Assembly: GCA_025351985.1 (NCBI GenBank)
Contig: JANXUW010000261.1
Location: 1-5,719 of the forward strand
Source: Pseudolysobacter sp.
GTDB lineage: Bacteria > Pseudomonadota > Gammaproteobacteria > Xanthomonadales > Rhodanobacteraceae
Length of the DNA stretch: 5,719 nt
Direction: 5' to 3'
This document shows positions 5,217 through 5,719 of the stretch, piece by piece. The first letter of the stretch is position 1. Every line of letters starts with the position of its first letter. The notes beneath the pieces are model-generated. The model was not told the origin of the DNA and ran no database searches. It was given only the letters and a program-made list of their open reading frames with translations. The position numbers and the translations under genes were made by a program.

Positions 5217-5719
5217 CTAGGCCCGCGGCAAAGTCACGCCACGCTGCCCCATATACTTGCCGCCGCGATCTTTGTAGCTGGTCTCGCACTCCTCGTCGGA
5301 TTCGAGAAACAACATCTGCGCCACGCCTTCGTGCGCAAAAATGCGCGCCGGCAACGGCGTGGTATTCGAAAATTCCAGCGTGACGTGACCTTCCCATTCC
5401 GGTTCCAGCGGCGTGACATTGACGATGATACCGCAGCGCGCATACGTGGATTTGCCGAGACAGATGGTTAACACCTTGCGCGGAATGCGGAAATATTCGA
5501 CCGTGCGCGCGAGTGCAAACGAGTTCGGCGGAATGATGCATTCGTTCGATTGCACGTCGACAAAACTGCGCGAATCGAAGTTCTTCGGATCGACAATCGT
5601 CGAGTTGATGTTGGTGAAAATCTTGAACTCGTCGGCGCAACGCACGTCGTAGCCGTAGCTCGAAGTGCCGTAGGAAATGATCTTGCGCTCGCCCTCGGCG
5701 CGCACCTGGCCGGGCGCGA
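5217..5719 (-). CDS. dcd: dCTP deaminase (5' end missing)
   Basis: Dcd deaminates dCTP to dUTP in the cytoplasm, feeding dTTP synthesis through dUTPase and thymidylate synthase. The 166 visible residues match the Pseudomonas/Xanthomonas form, normally about 188 residues by recall. The motifs are [48 protein letters not shown] with the Ser and Arg of the active site, and [12 protein letters not shown]. The last Glu (bases 5375-5373) is the expected catalytic base. The C-terminal [20 protein letters not shown] is also typical. The frame stays open past the in-frame GTG at 5705 to the window edge and still fits the family ([10 protein letters not shown]), so that GTG is not the start; roughly 20 N-terminal residues lie outside. 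The protein ends at its normal C-terminus with TAG (5219-5217), so the adjacent palindrome has not truncated it. No missing key residue is seen. Confidence 0.95.
   Translation of the reverse strand, partial: APGQVRAEGERKIISYGTSSYGYDVRCADEFKIFTNINSTIVDPKNFDSRSFVDVQSNECIIPPNSFALARTVEYFRIPRKVLTICLGKSTYARCGIIVNVTPLEPEWEGHVTLEFSNTTPLPARIFAHEGVAQMLFLESDEECETSYKDRGGKYMGQRGVTLPRA

Overview
This 5719-base window is a compact, GC-rich bacterial chromosome segment. Its proteins look gammaproteobacterial, possibly Xanthomonadales. That placement is an inference from the Pseudomonas/Xanthomonas-type dCTP deaminase, the ada-oxygenase pair and the general composition, not a proven assignment. It holds seven genes. 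Four lie on the plus strand (bases 1-3426) and three complete genes plus one truncated gene edge lie on the minus strand (3451-5719, counting dcd as the truncated one). The two sets converge at about 3427-3450.

Plus strand, region 1 (1-1756): an alkylation-damage response pair. The gene for Ada, the methylation-sensing transcription activator and O6-methylguanine/methylphosphotriester repair protein, is cut at its 5' end by the window. Its stop codon overlaps the GTG start of a 2-oxoglutarate/Fe(II) oxygenase of the Oxygenase-NA type (proposed to act on damaged nucleic acid). This is the slot that AlkB occupies in the E. coli ada-alkB operon.

Plus strand, region 2 (1757-3426): a probable promoter at 1781-1808 would start an RNA almost exactly at a nested 58-base inverted-repeat leader, which ends at the ribosome binding site of a small membrane-anchored protein of unknown function. 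The 3' end of that gene overlaps the start of a GlxA-type regulator (DJ-1/PfpI domain plus AraC helix-turn-helix), so the two are probably co-transcribed and functionally linked.

Minus strand, region 3 (5018 down to 3451): three exported proteins in tandem. The first is a lipoprotein and the second a secreted paralogue of it; both look like the periplasmic domain of ExbD/TolR without the energy-coupling membrane helix. The third is a periplasmic protein whose C-terminal half resembles MalM. Two hairpins lie in the gap before the third gene. No function can be assigned, but the set looks like a small cell-envelope module.

Minus strand, region 4 (5019-5719): a 138-base imperfect palindrome with 15-base end repeats lies between this module and the truncated dcd gene (dCTP deaminase, dUTP/dTTP supply). 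It begins one base after the dcd stop codon and looks like a MITE or a dispersed intergenic repeat.

The most interesting items are the envelope module of ExbD-like paralogues with a MalM-like partner, the structured leader of the membrane protein-GlxA operon, the 138-base palindrome, and the non-AlkB oxygenase coupled to ada.
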